From Levilactobacillus yonginensis (GTDB lineage Bacteria > Bacillota > Bacilli > Lactobacillales > Lactobacillaceae): a stretch of DNA of 64,000 nt. The stretch spans positions 149,192 to 213,191 of the forward strand of contig NZ_RHNO01000002.1 of assembly GCF_003946265.1 (NCBI RefSeq), written 5' to 3'. Numbering within the stretch: the first letter of the stretch is position 1; each line of letters opens with the position of its first letter. The position numbers and the translations under genes were made by a program. Below are positions 54,848-64,000 of this stretch, piece after piece. The notes under the pieces were generated by a model, which did no database searches, was not told where the DNA came from, and saw nothing but the letters and a program-made list of their open reading frames with translations.

Positions 54848-54972
54848 ATCTTTATCCTACTAGACTTGAAATTTTACGCAAGCATTTACGAATTTTCGAG
54901 AAATTAAATTTCCTTCCAATTGCTTTTTGTATATAACAACTATTCCTTGAGCTACCAGTCCACCCATGAGGT

Positions 54973-55362
54973 TCATTTATGCGGGCGCTGCTTCAACACC
55001 CGATTGATCTGGGTAACCCGTAGATGCTGATTCAGACTGACCGTACCACTTATAACTAAATAGATTAACAGAAAGACTAGCCAAAATGTCCATCCGATTG
55101 GCCAATCATTGTATGCCATCAACGCCACCATTAAGAGTGCCGTTCCAACCAGATGCCCCCCAAATGCTAACAACAAGGGAACTTCCACCTGACCATTATC
55201 AAAAATGAGACTAAGCACGCCAATCAAGGCACTCGTCAGGAGCAGGCTGACCCCATTGCCAGCTGACACTTGCCCGGGGGCTACCTGAAAGACGATCAAC
55301 AGGAGGTACGTCACTGCGCCATATCCCATGCCCTGCATGCCATACTGCAACCCTTGTTTCAC
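54973..55362 (-). CDS. DUF3021 family membrane protein
   Basis: Of 129 residues with four hydrophobic segments, matching the DUF3021 layout. DUF3021 genes typically follow LytTR regulators of the small membrane-coupled kind and are thought to act as inhibitory partners. The start is the GTG at 55362 with GGAGGGG upstream, 11 nt after the LytTR gene. It is the last gene of the four-gene ABC operon. Confidence 0.87.
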   Translation of the reverse strand: MKQGLQYGMQGMGYGAVTYLLLIVFQVAPGQVSAGNGVSLLLTSALIGVLSLIFDNGQVEVPLLLAFGGHLVGTALLMVALMAYNDWPIGWTFWLVFLLIYLVISGTVSLNQHLRVTQINRVLKQRPHK

Positions 55363-55373
55363 AGTTACCCCTC

Positions 55374-55829
55374 CTATAGCCCCAATTGGTTCATCAACGT
55401 TTTGACATATTTGCGGCTTACAACCGTTTTAATCTGCTCTGATAGGATCGCCGTCAGGTTACCAGAAAAGCTGTCTTCCAGTGACTGAAGATGATTCAGA
55501 TTCAACACCCCGTGCTTAGAAACTTGAACAAAGTTGGCATCACCCAAGCGACGGACAAACTTTCGCAGGGTTCCGTGCGTGGTAATCGTCCCAGTAGTTG
55601 TATATAGCAATAACGTTTCCTGCTGAATATCAGCCAGAATAATCGTGGCCGTCTTCACCAGCAACAGCCGATCCGGCGTCTTCACGGGAATCAGTCCGGC
55701 ATGGGGGGCTTGATAACTATCTAAATAGTCCAAGATGGCCGTCGTCTCCGAACTCTGTGTTGCTGCCTGAACCACGACCAACGGATCAGCTGGATCGATG
55801 GCCGCGTTCTGCTCAAATTTGTGGTGCAC
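55374..55829 (-). CDS. LytTR family DNA-binding regulator
   Basis: Of 151 residues with a C-terminal LytTR domain (about 50-148: LVKTATIILADIQQETLLLY, FVRRLGDANFVQVSKHGVLNLNHL in part, VVSRKYVKTL). No receiver domain is present, so it is the membrane-partner type that works with DUF3021. It would regulate the ABC genes upstream in the same operon. The start is a GTG at 55829 behind GGGGGGA. Confidence 0.88.
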   Translation of the reverse strand: MHHKFEQNAAIDPADPLVVVQAATQSSETTAILDYLDSYQAPHAGLIPVKTPDRLLLVKTATIILADIQQETLLLYTTTGTITTHGTLRKFVRRLGDANFVQVSKHGVLNLNHLQSLEDSFSGNLTAILSEQIKTVVSRKYVKTLMNQLGL

Positions 55830-55848
55830 CCCAATCCCCCCATTTCAC

Positions 55849-56724
55849 TTACCGTTCCTGAATTGATTGGTGTTGCCGCCGAACCCGAATCCACACTGGT
55901 CCGAAGGCCAGAACAGTTGCCCCAATCAAGATTAATCCCATTATGTGGTAAGTCTCTGGGTGAGTCAATAAGGTTGACCAGTTGAGCCGGACACCCATCA
56001 ATCGCTCAAAGTGAGTTCTGGCAATCCGGTTACCAGAAAAGGCTGTTTTTAAGTAATCCGCCATCAAATATTGCCGGTACAGGGCGGCCACGTAGCTTCC
56101 CGGAACGACTTTGACCAAGTTTTGGGCAAAGGTGGGCAGAATGCCAATGGGGATGTAGGTGCCTACTAGGAACCCGGCCGCAGTCCCCACGATGGTGCCC
56201 AATTTATTCAGAGTATTCACCGCATGAACACCATAGATAATCACCGCGTTTACCATTGTCGCAAGGAGTGCGCTGACAACCATCAATCCCAGGACCTTGC
56301 CGACCGTCAAACTCCCGAAAGTTACCCCATCCGTCAGGTAAAAGCTTCCCCACATGATTACCAACATGACCACCTGCATTAACGTGCCAATAATTGTCGC
56401 ACTGCACAAATAACTGATGAATAGACGGAATGGACCAGCGTCAGTCAACTCCAGATCCGACGTCACGTGTTTCTCCCTATCACTGACCATCAACGACAGA
56501 CTGGTGAGCGTCGTCGTGATTCCGGTAATGGCCAGGGTTCCACCAATCAGCCAGGTGTCGAGGAGTAGCCTGGCATGGGGCACCCGCTGCCAACTCGTTA
56601 ACATATTTTGCTTCAGAAAAATTAGGTACAGGATAAATGAAATGAGCGCCCCCAACAGCGAAAAGAACACCCCACTCCAGTCTCGGAAGTACAAGAGCAA
56701 GTTGCGCTTAATCATTGCCAGCAT
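55849..56724 (-). CDS. ABC-2 type transporter permease
   Basis: Of 291 residues with six hydrophobic segments of the ABC-2 permease fold (first helix FSLLGALISFILYLIF, later GTAAGFLVGTYIPIGILP). The ATG at 56724 lies 1 nt after the ATPase stop behind AAAGGAG; a longer frame from 56790 overlaps the ATPase. It pairs with the ATPase at 56726-57586, a drug or peptide exporter of the DrrAB/YfiM type. Substrate unknown. Confidence 0.89.
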   Translation of the reverse strand: MLAMIKRNLLLYFRDWSGVFFSLLGALISFILYLIFLKQNMLTSWQRVPHARLLLDTWLIGGTLAITGITTTLTSLSLMVSDREKHVTSDLELTDAGPFRLFISYLCSATIIGTLMQVVMLVIMWGSFYLTDGVTFGSLTVGKVLGLMVVSALLATMVNAVIIYGVHAVNTLNKLGTIVGTAAGFLVGTYIPIGILPTFAQNLVKVVPGSYVAALYRQYLMADYLKTAFSGNRIARTHFERLMGVRLNWSTLLTHPETYHIMGLILIGATVLAFGPVWIRVRRQHQSIQER

Positions 56725-56725
56725 G

Positions 56726-57586
56726 TTAACGCATCTCCTTTCCAGTGAGAGCCAGGAAGGCATCATCCAGCGTTCCTGGTCGAAATTCAAAGTTACTGAT
56801 CAATGCCCGATTCGTCATTAAGATGTCCAAGGCGGCTTGCATCGTTGCCAGACTATAGGTAACCTGTGTTCCCGTTTGGTAGGTTGGTTGTAACGCCACT
56901 TGACCCAAGAGTTGGTCAACATCCGGTGTTGTCACGGTTAAAACATCGGCGGCATAACGGTCTTTAATTTCAGCGGCAGTGCCTTGGGCTAATACGCAGC
57001 CGTGGTCAATCACGACGACATGGTTCGCGGCGTCGGCCTCGTCTAAGTAATGGGTCGTGAGAATGACGGTCAATTGCCGGTCCCGTTGTAAACGCTGAAT
57101 CAGCGTCCAGATGGCACGGCGGGTCTGAATGTCTAGCCCCGTCGTGGGTTCATCTAAAAATAGAATATCTGGGTCGTTAAGCAAGGCACGGGCAATATCC
57201 ACGCGCCGCTTTTGACCGCCAGACAAAGTCACGTAGCGCTGCTGCATGAAGGTGGCCAAGCCCAACTGTTGACTTAGAATGGTCACCCGGTCGGCTGGAA
57301 TGTGGTGATATTGTTCAGCTCGAATTTGTAGATTCTCCCGAACCGTTAAACAGTCATCCAAAACACTCCCCTGGAAAACAACGCCTATTTTTGAGTGATG
57401 CTCATAGATAACTGTTCCGGCGGTCGGTTGACTCAGTCCAATCAGCATGTTCATCGTCGTTGATTTGCCAGCGCCATTGGGACCGAGTAAGGCGGTAAAA
57501 CTGCCCCGTGCAATTTTTAAGTTAAGGTCGTTGACCGCAATTCGCTTGCCAAATCGTTTCGTTAAGTGGTGCGTCTCTAGTAGCAT
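56726..57586 (-). CDS. ABC transporter ATP-binding protein
   Basis: Of 286 residues. Walker A LLGPNGAGKST (about 34), Q-loop VVFQGSVLD, signature LSGGQKRRVD, Walker B ILFLDEPTTGLD and the H-loop TTHYLDEADAA are all intact, followed by a DUF4162-like C-terminal extension (about 210-285). The ATG at 57586 lies 9 nt after GGAG; the ATG at 57595 sits against it. First gene of the ABC-permease-LytTR-DUF3021 operon. Confidence 0.92.
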   Translation of the reverse strand: MLLETHHLTKRFGKRIAVNDLNLKIARGSFTALLGPNGAGKSTTMNMLIGLSQPTAGTVIYEHHSKIGVVFQGSVLDDCLTVRENLQIRAEQYHHIPADRVTILSQQLGLATFMQQRYVTLSGGQKRRVDIARALLNDPDILFLDEPTTGLDIQTRRAIWTLIQRLQRDRQLTVILTTHYLDEADAANHVVVIDHGCVLAQGTAAEIKDRYAADVLTVTTPDVDQLLGQVALQPTYQTGTQVTYSLATMQAALDILMTNRALISNFEFRPGTLDDAFLALTGKEMR

Positions 57587-57757
57587 TCCCCTCATCTCCT
57601 ATGCCAGGAGAATACATCTGGGGGCGCGGGGATGTCTCGCGTATCGGGGCAAGTGGTGCTCACTACTCAGTAAGTGGTCAAAATGGCCGGGTGAAATCTT
57701 TGGAAGAGCATGTGACCTTGCCGACTACCAAGCTTCAATTTGGGGCGTTCAAATAAC

Positions 57758-57796
57758 GAAAAAAAAATGATGACCATCACTGGCCACCATCGTTAT
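57758..57796 (-). terminator. Terminator of the surface-protein gene
   Basis: GATGGTGGCCA..TGGTCATC imperfect hairpin followed by T8-9 on the minus strand. The 57596-57757 region upstream of the ABC operon holds its promoter and no gene. Confidence 0.7.
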
Positions 57797-57802
57797 TCTT
57801 AT

Positions 57803-59092
57803 TTATTTAACAGCAATAACCAACTTTTTATTAGCCGATACAAATTGGCCGTTGCTTAATTCGAAGCGCGTGGTTAAGTGATAGTGCTTAAGCCCGACGA
57901 CTTTCAAAGTCTGACCGACTCTTACATGTTTCTCGGCCTTACTCAGTTTCAAGTCTTGATAGCGGTTGATCCCCTGCTTATTCAAAACTTTGATTCTCTT
58001 AACTGATTTTTGATAATAGACTGGTGCCACAAATGCTGATTTGGCTGTGATATAGCCAGTCTTGCCAGCAGCGTCCTTCACCTGGTAACGAAGCAGGCCG
58101 GACTTGGAACGAGCGTAGCCAATCACCTTAAACATTGGTCGGTTCGTCCGCTTGGTCTTAGGATAAGTTGCCACACGCTGACCTTTCGTAAACGTTGGCT
58201 TCTGGTACAGATATAGCTTCTTCAACCCATAAACGACCGTTTGCTTAGGTACCACTGGACTTGGTGCGGTCTGGACAACTAACGTAACCGTCTTAGTTTC
58301 ACCATTCGCAGCTTTGAGAGTCACTGAGTAGGTCCCGGGTTTCTTAAGGTTGGCCTTACTCGTATCGACTGTGACCGGAATACTGTCACCACTGCTATTG
58401 GTGGCTTTGGCGTGGAACGTGGTTGCATCAACGCTCTGGCCAACTGTCACGGTTGTCTGTTGGTCAGCAGTGAAACTGGTCTGGTCAACTACCGTTGATG
58501 TAGCTGGTTTAGGCTTCAAGTAAAGATAGAAATCCTGAACCCAATAATTATTCCCAGGCAACTTGGTTAAAATAGCCTTGTTTTGGGCCTCTTGCTTAGT
58601 CTTCACTAAATCAACCGTCATATTTTGAAGGTGATTAGTAGTAATCATAGAAGTAACACCATCAAAAGTGTCTGCCAAATCTTTTTGAAACTCGGCTGAA
58701 CCTGCTCCGTCCGTAGTCGTTGAATCAAAGAGTTGACTAAGTTCAGCAATTCCCTGATCACGTTTGGTCGGATCATCAGCATATTTAAAAATAACACCTA
58801 TCTCATCATATACTGACTTTCCCGCAACAAAATTCGATGGAAAGCATAATTTCAATACATCATTCATAGAGAGTTTATCTATTTGACTAATATCAGTATA
58901 TGTCCCTACAAATTCAATTGGCACAGACTTACCATCTGGCGTCTGAAAAAACAAATTCACCTCAACCAACGTTGGCGGAGTGCTGTCGTCCGCCGATGCA
59001 ATTACGGACTTTCCTGAGAATACCCCCAGAATCAAGGTAGTTATTACCAATCCCAATCCAATCATTATTCGACTTATCAGTTTATTTTTCAA
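57803..59092 (-). CDS. Secreted surface protein with bacterial Ig-like and DUF5776-type domains
   Basis: Of 429 residues. Signal peptide (about 8-32: IMIGLGLVITTLILGVFSG, cleavage likely after ASA). An N-terminal MucBP-like or unclassified domain (about 40-195) is followed by an Ig-like Big_3 domain (about 208-285, TVTVGQSVDATTFHAKA and KKPGTYSVTLKA) and two tandem SH3-like DUF5776-type units (about 293-425, KLYLYQKPTFTKGQRVA then YYQ..KRIKVLNKQGI), which bind cell walls. No LPXTG motif, so it would be held non-covalently. Adhesion is an inference. Confidence 0.82.
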   Translation of the reverse strand: MKNKLISRIMIGLGLVITTLILGVFSGKSVIASADDSTPPTLVEVNLFFQTPDGKSVPIEFVGTYTDISQIDKLSMNDVLKLCFPSNFVAGKSVYDEIGVIFKYADDPTKRDQGIAELSQLFDSTTTDGAGSAEFQKDLADTFDGVTSMITTNHLQNMTVDLVKTKQEAQNKAILTKLPGNNYWVQDFYLYLKPKPATSTVVDQTSFTADQQTTVTVGQSVDATTFHAKATNSSGDSIPVTVDTSKANLKKPGTYSVTLKAANGETKTVTLVVQTAPSPVVPKQTVVYGLKKLYLYQKPTFTKGQRVATYPKTKRTNRPMFKVIGYARSKSGLLRYQVKDAAGKTGYITAKSAFVAPVYYQKSVKRIKVLNKQGINRYQDLKLSKAEKHVRVGQTLKVVGLKHYHLTTRFELSNGQFVSANKKLVIAVK

Positions 59093-59208
59093 TGAAATCG
59101 CCCCTTAAGAATAGTTTAACGTTTCACAAGAATGATTGCTACTAAAAGTTTAAGCGGTTACATTATTTGGGGTGATTTATAGCCTAGGTCATACCACTTC
59201 CACAGTCA

Positions 59209-59251
59209 AAAGGCCAACCTCATAATTACCTCGTTAAGGTTAGCCTTTGTG
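59209..59251 (-). terminator. Terminator of the DUF2207 gene
   Basis: AAGGCTAACCT/AGGTTGGCCTTTT stem with T4 on the minus strand. The 59100-59208 stretch carries only leader sequence. Confidence 0.75.
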
Positions 59252-59291
59252 CAGTAGCTCATATTCCATTACTAAATTGCGCCAAACCTGG

Positions 59292-61126
59292 CTAAAAAGC
59301 TCCACCGCCGGAACCGCCACCAAAACCACCCGAGCCACCAAAGCCGCTACCCGAGAACCCACCTGACTTACCTGCCAGACTGACACTGTCCGCTGTGCTG
59401 ATAGCAGTAGCAATGCTACCCCCCACGACCCCCATCAGTGGTTGCCCAATGTTGCCTATGAAGTACACTGGATAAAGTTCCGGCAAGCTGGTCTCAATTA
59501 TCTGTTCGCCAAAGTCTGTGTGCAACTGCTTAGTTACCTGTTTCGCCAGACCGAAAGCCACGGCGTACGGCAGAATTTGTTCCCAGAGGATGAGGTCCCC
59601 AATCTTAGCCGTATCAAAGTGGCCAATATCCCTGAGCATCCGCCGAAACCCCTGCGCCTCGTTCATCGCTCGTAACCCGGCTGCATTGTACTGGGACACC
59701 CGAATGTGTCTGAATAGATACGTCCAAACGATCATCAGTAAGAATCCACTGGCTACCAAAGTTACTAAAAATGCGGTCTGACCGAGTACCCAGGCAAAGA
59801 TGAGCCACACGCCAGCTAATCCAGTTACCCCTAACACAAACCACCGCAACCGCTGGCGGTATAAAATGTTAGAAACATCCTGATAACTCCGGGCTACCGC
59901 ATTAATTTGACTTTGCCAATCCTTAAACCATTGGTCTCCCCCCCTTGCTGGTCTGCAGCTGCGAACGCCTCCAGCTCTGCCAAGGTAAAACTATCAACTT
60001 GATTCCCCAAGGTGGCAAAACAAGCGTGCAAAAACCCGTTCTCAACCGTGCCAACCTTTGTGAGCCGCGCCGTTTCATGCTCAGCCCCCTGCTCCATAAT
60101 CAGCTTGAGGTCGCCGCGTCCGACCGCCGCCATGATTTCACCCGTTAATGCATTGGTATCGGGCCACCGTAAATCAACGAGGACCTGGGCCACGGCTGGT
60201 GAAACTTGCGGCACATCGAAGAAATGCGTGATTCTGGCCGGCACAACCTGCCGAGTGGCCGGATGGCGTTTCAACCACCACCCAGCAACCAAAATAAGCG
60301 TGCCAATCATTGCCACCAGGACCCAGTAGCCAATCCACTGGCGTAACCGCCTCTGTTTCAACTGAACGTTAGTCGCATTTGCCAGTCTAGCCTCTTGCCG
60401 TTGTACCACCCGTTTACGCGCTTGATCACTGCGATTTGGATTGGTTGCCGTCACCTGGGTTGGAAAAAGTAAGTGACTTTCAATGAATTGATTGGCTGGA
60501 TTGCTGCCCACGGTCATAGTCACCCGACCCGCCTTGGTACTGACCCGAGTAACCCCCGCAGAGGGACCGTGCGTCCACGCCTGTAGTGATGAAATATGTT
60601 CAGCAGGTAATTGGACCACCAGTCGGACATCCTTCAAGGGAACGTCCCAGGCACTCCCCACCAGCTTCCAGTTCAACTCGGCCGTATCTCGGTAATTCTT
60701 AACCCCCCCTCGCAAATGATAGTAGTACGTTACCTTGACCCGGTCACCAGCCTTAACTTTCTGATACAGTTTAACCTTAATCTGTTGTTGGGTTTGCGTA
60801 AGTCGATAGGTGTGGTTAGCCTGATCAGTTCCAACATGGGCAATGACCACTGGACCGTTATTGCGCTGTGAAGAAATCCCGGTCAGTTTGCCGCCTCGAA
60901 TCCCTCGTAGATCCTGAATATTATAAACACCGTGGTAAGTGCCCGAATTAAAATGATACGTCATGGTCTCCCTGACATTGGCATCACCATTGCGTAGGAT
61001 ATCAGCTGTTACCTGAAACGGCCGAATCGTATAGTCTGAATCTGCCAAGGCAGACTTACTTCCAATGATTCCTGAACAGAGAACCAATAACCCAGCCAGT
61101 AACCACCTAAACCAATACCGTTTCAT
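59292..61126 (-). pseudogene. DUF2207 membrane protein gene, frameshifted at a G7 run
   Basis: Two frames make one family protein. 61126-59894 encodes the signal peptide (about 9-28), the extracellular DUF2207 domain and a first membrane helix (WIGYWVLVAMIGTLILVAG) and stops after LMR. The second frame, ending at 59292, encodes further membrane segments and the Gly/Ser-rich tail GFGGSGGFGGGSGGGAF that closes typical DUF2207 proteins. They join if one G is removed from the G7 run on the coding strand (C7 at 59938-59944), giving about 611 residues: QGGDQWFKDWQSQINAVARS bridges them. Family function is unknown, possibly envelope related. Confidence 0.82.
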
Positions 61127-61324
61127 CGGCCACCACGCCTTTCTCCGTATTTGGCCTCAGTCTAGCATAACGTCTATGTATCAATACCCATGAATCACTT
61201 TTGGGTGAAGTTGTTAGTTAAGTGTATTACTGGCGATAGCTTAGCTTACTGAGTCGGATGTCACCTTAATCTACAAGAATAATAAGGATTGCAAGTCCGC
61301 AGCTTAAAGGCCAATCCATTTCAT

Positions 61325-61352
61325 TTGCAAGCTCGTTAAATCTAGTTATACT
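61325..61352 (+). promoter_or_regulatory. Candidate promoter of the XRE-regulator operon
   Basis: TTGCAA (61325-61330), a 16-nt spacer, TATACT (61347-61352). A TTACG/CGTAA inverted repeat at 61361-61382 lies just downstream and could be an operator. The rest of 61127-61467 shows no gene. Confidence 0.5.
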
Positions 61353-61467
61353 AGTCATATTTACGAATGCACCAATACGTAATGCAAATCTAGCCAGTCA
61401 CAACACAAGTCAGGGGACTATCCAAAATAAAGCAACGTTGTCCTACAAATTCCGAGGAGAAATGATC

Positions 61468-62286
61468 ATGTCACTTGGAACCACGCTTAAACAAGTTCGT
61501 CAACAACAACACCGCTCACAGAAAGATATCGCCACCGGGATCTGTGCCCAATCCATGCTGTCGGCCATTGAAAACGACCATTACACCCCTAACGCCAAAC
61601 TTCTGTTAGCGCTGTGCCACCGGTTGAGTATCTCACTCGACGAGATCAGTTTGGCCAACAACTTTGCAATCAGCGGGGATGACTCCTTGAATACCCGGAT
61701 GCAAGAGCTTTGCAACCAGCACCGCTATCAGGAACTTCTTGATTTTCTGACCGACTCCCGCACCCTCACTGCCGTAACGACTGGCGAGCAGACTCAGGCC
61801 TATTACTATTACCTCGGCGTATCTGAGCTACACGTTGACACTCAGCTCACCAATGCCGCACAAAACTTGAAGTTTGCTGCGACCATGGCCGAAGACCACA
61901 CTACCACCACCCTAACCCGGCTGGCCACAGTCTCGTTAGCAACCGTGTTGGCAAAACAACGACGACCAGTCCAGGCAACCCAGCTAATTGAGCAGTCACT
62001 AGCGAACCTTGACCAGAGACCCTATGAAGAAAATCAAAATATCATTTTCTATCTAGCTGCTTTGTCCGCTTACTTTCTAGGGAAATCTGAAGTAGCGAGT
62101 CAACGGCTGTCGGCTGGTATTGCTTTCACGACAGAACACCAGTCCCACTACATGTTAGCCAACTACTACCGATTGTTAGCGGAAATCGCCACTCAAACTG
62201 GTAAAGCAAATGAGGCTGAAGACGCGCGCCAGAAACAGCGATTCTTAACCGATCTCTTTCACGAAAAAGTTCCCGAAAAATTCTAA
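61468..62286 (+). CDS. XRE family regulator with TPR-like C-terminus (Rgg-like)
   Basis: Of 272 residues. N-terminal HTH_XRE (about 6-60: LKQVRQQQHRSQKDIATGIC, then MLSAIENDHYTPNAKLLLALCHRLSIS in part) and a helical C-terminal domain (about 80-265) of TPR-like repeats, as in Rgg/PlcR-type regulators that sense peptides. GAGGAG lies 8 nt before the ATG at 61468. It heads an operon with three further genes. No small peptide gene of the pheromone type was identified nearby. Confidence 0.85.
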   Translation: MSLGTTLKQVRQQQHRSQKDIATGICAQSMLSAIENDHYTPNAKLLLALCHRLSISLDEISLANNFAISGDDSLNTRMQELCNQHRYQELLDFLTDSRTLTAVTTGEQTQAYYYYLGVSELHVDTQLTNAAQNLKFAATMAEDHTTTTLTRLATVSLATVLAKQRRPVQATQLIEQSLANLDQRPYEENQNIIFYLAALSAYFLGKSEVASQRLSAGIAFTTEHQSHYMLANYYRLLAEIATQTGKANEAEDARQKQRFLTDLFHEKVPEKF

Positions 62287-62359
62287 GTATCAGTATTCTG
62301 ATTTTTCATCACCAGCATAAACCGGTAGAGTAAGGCCATCCAATAAGGAGGCCTTTTAA

Positions 62360-62788
62360 ATGTCTAAAATTCTCTTTCAAAATCAGCTATCAACTCAGGC
62401 TGCTCCCGAGCGCCTGCTGTCGATCCTCTCCCATCCAGAAAATCTCTCCCTGTGGGATGAAGAAATTAGTCGTGTCGTGCCTACAACCGATGGCTATGGT
62501 CTCACCCGCCAGCAACCAGCCCTCAATGAACATGAACTGCTGACCGTGAGCGCCACTGCGAACCAAGTCCGCTATCATAGTCAGGGAGGTCGGCTTAGTT
62601 ATTACCTCATTTTCACCCTAGGTACATCTGCTGGACTAACTACTCTGACTCAAGAACTCCAACTAGCATCGAACTCGATGCTTCTCGTTCGTTTAAAACT
62701 ACTGGTGCCAATCGCCAAACACGCCTTTGCCCAGAAGTTACAGTCACTCATTACTTTAGCGGAGTCTGCCAGGGAGGTCATGATTTAA
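62360..62788 (+). CDS. SRPBCC-like (START/Bet v1 fold) protein
   Basis: Of 142 residues. The pattern of an N-terminal beta strand and helix (APERLLSILSHPENLSLWDEEISRV) and a long C-terminal helix (LLVPIAKHAFAQKLQSLITL) fits the polyketide cyclase/SRPBCC ligand-binding fold. Ligand unknown. AAGGAGG precedes the ATG. Its stop overlaps the next ATG by one base. Confidence 0.78.
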   Translation: MSKILFQNQLSTQAAPERLLSILSHPENLSLWDEEISRVVPTTDGYGLTRQQPALNEHELLTVSATANQVRYHSQGGRLSYYLIFTLGTSAGLTTLTQELQLASNSMLLVRLKLLVPIAKHAFAQKLQSLITLAESAREVMI

Positions 62789-63729
62789 TGCAGGCAATTG
62801 TCCAAACGTCCTACCAAGGAATCGATGCGCTACAACTCACGACGCGCCCACTCCCACGGTTAAATCCTCTAGCAGTACGACTCGAAACTCGCTACACGCC
62901 GGTCATGCCTTACGACGTTTTAACCGAGAACGGCGACCTAAAACAATTACGGCCCGTTAAACTGCCAATCGTCGTAGGTTACGGTTTCGGCGGCATTGTC
63001 AGGGAAGTTGGCCGGCTACGGAACCAACATCTGCTGAATCAACCGGTCATCGGTGTCCAACCAGCTGGCAGTAATCAAGAACAACTTGTTTCATCATTAC
63101 CACCACTGCTATTTCCAGTGTCACAAGGTGTCTCCTTGGCAAGTGCCACCACGTTGATTGGTGGTGCTGATGCAGCTTACTTTGCCTTTAAAAGGAGCCA
63201 CTTACAAGCCGGCCAAACAGTCCTGATCACTGGGGCTAGCGGCAGTGTTGGTAGTTACTTGTTACAATTAGCCCGACTTTTTCACGTAAAAACCATTGCA
63301 GTTGGCCACTCGAGTCGTCACGACTTTCTTCATAGTTTGGGTGCTGAGCAAGTCTTAGACTACGACCGCTCATTATCAGCGCAAACTCTCTCCTTTTCAA
63401 CTGTTAGCCAATTAATCGACTTAGCTGGGAACCCGCAATTATTGAATCGCTTAGCCGCCCAACTGGGAGCAGTAAAAATCCTCTCATTAGCACTACCGCA
63501 GTACCACCCACAACATCCACGCCAAACCTTTAGTTTTGTTAGTGGGGCCATTCTGCCGGGTGACTACCGCTGGTTACTGTCCCAGCTTGCCAAGGGTCAG
63601 CTGACAGCAGCCATTCAGGAACAGCTACCCTATACCGCTGTCAAAGCGGCCCAGCATCACTTGGGAAATACGCATGCAGCCGGCCGAATCTTACTGACGT
63701 ACAACCAGGAGGTCAATGAATTATGTTGA
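62788..63729 (+). CDS. Medium-chain dehydrogenase / quinone oxidoreductase-like protein
   Basis: Of 313 residues. GroES-like N-terminus (VVGYGFGGIVREVG) and a Rossmann domain with ITGASGSVGSYLLQLAR (about 145-161). No zinc-ligand Cys cluster, as for the other MDR gene at 43845. Start overlaps the previous stop (TAATG), so translational coupling is expected. With the SRPBCC gene it may form a small redox or detoxification unit controlled by the XRE regulator. Confidence 0.88.
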   Translation: MQAIVQTSYQGIDALQLTTRPLPRLNPLAVRLETRYTPVMPYDVLTENGDLKQLRPVKLPIVVGYGFGGIVREVGRLRNQHLLNQPVIGVQPAGSNQEQLVSSLPPLLFPVSQGVSLASATTLIGGADAAYFAFKRSHLQAGQTVLITGASGSVGSYLLQLARLFHVKTIAVGHSSRHDFLHSLGAEQVLDYDRSLSAQTLSFSTVSQLIDLAGNPQLLNRLAAQLGAVKILSLALPQYHPQHPRQTFSFVSGAILPGDYRWLLSQLAKGQLTAAIQEQLPYTAVKAAQHHLGNTHAAGRILLTYNQEVNELC

Positions 63730-63863
63730 CAAATTTAACAATCAATTTGAATCAACTGCTCCCACACATCTTGACGCTGTGGTTCATTGGTTGGGGGATT
63801 CGGGCCCTGATCATTGGTATTACTCTTGGTGGATTGGTTTGGCTGATCAAGCGTCGTCGCTAA
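63723..63863 (+). CDS. 46-residue membrane peptide at the end of the operon
   Basis: ATG at 63723 overlaps the stop of the preceding gene (ATGTTGA) and is 8 nt after AGGAGGT. One long hydrophobic segment (LTLWFIGWGIRALIIGITLG, about 20-40) ends in a positive KRRR tail, so an N-out/C-in single-pass membrane peptide is likely. Function unknown. The remaining 137 nt of the window show no gene. Confidence 0.7.
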   Translation: MLTNLTINLNQLLPHILTLWFIGWGIRALIIGITLGGLVWLIKRRR

Positions 63864-64000
63864 AGTTATTTTCTTAACGAAATCTGACGCCAAAAAAACT
63901 TTGATTAAAAGGACGCCCAGGTTTGTACTAGTCCCTGTCAAGTTGACGGATGAAATACTATAATTTTTGTAGATTTGATTAAGCGGCTTCACCGCGGTAT

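Noticed and set aside
63735..63992. 85-codon minus-strand frame
   Set aside because: It overlaps the better supported membrane peptide gene on the other strand and has low-complexity Asn/Gln/Pro content and no ribosome binding site.
1..64000. CRISPR array, complete prophage or intact insertion sequence
   Set aside because: No regularly spaced direct repeats, phage structural genes or transposase frames were seen.

Overview
The window reads as chromosome of a lactic acid bacterium in the Lactobacillaceae. Gene content and order (TPR protein, cca, thyA-dfr, degV-SGNH-ypmS-yozE, rbgA-rnhB-dprA-topA-xerC-hslV-hslU, plsY, parE-parC, ppaC, msrB-msrA), strong AGGAGG-type ribosome binding sites, many GTG/TTG starts and moderate G+C in the core genes fit a Levilactobacillus/Lactiplantibacillus-like genome. 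The genus is an inference from order and style, not from a database match.

Layout. 1-11.2 kb is conserved housekeeping: tRNA CCA addition, an ABC-F ATPase, the folate/thymidylate pair thyA-dfr, a hemolysin-III-like membrane protein, then degV and the SGNH-hydrolase/ypmS/yozE cluster. 11.2-19.15 kb is an AT-richer accessory island between yozE and rbgA. It holds small secreted proteins, a lipoprotein, an AbiEi/AbiEii type IV toxin-antitoxin pair, gene remnants and duplicated blocks. 19.2-38.4 kb returns to core functions: ribosome assembly, RNase HII, DprA, topoisomerase I, XerC, HslVU, PlsY, topoisomerase IV behind a LexA-type box, pyrophosphatase, a secreted zinc protease, methionine sulfoxide reductases and a NUDIX hydrolase. 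A 1.1-kb stretch with no intact gene follows, then a XerS-like recombinase with its own LexA-like box. 40.8-64 kb is variable. It carries three DHA2-type drug exporters with adjacent regulators, TetR-controlled and LytTR-linked ABC systems, two orphan AbrB-type proteins, secreted and lipoprotein genes, two quinone-oxidoreductase-like genes and an XRE regulator operon ending in a 46-residue membrane peptide.

Most notable for follow-up: (i) a dispersed element of about 180 nt (7461-7644, 28402-28592, and a partial inverted copy at 28148-28275) whose stems are kept by compensatory changes, so it looks like a structured RNA or structured mobile repeat; (ii) the AbiE module, bracketed by two homologous blocks, with palindromes over its promoter and an apparent ATT start for the toxin overlapping the antitoxin stop; (iii) two membrane-protein genes (43195-43729 and 59292-61126) each broken at a run of seven G on the coding strand, which could be phase-variable tracts or sequencing errors; (iv) an XRE regulator with an in-frame TAG; (v) LexA-type boxes at parE and at the XerS-like gene. 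Coordinates and motifs were read by eye; no alignment or folding software was run.
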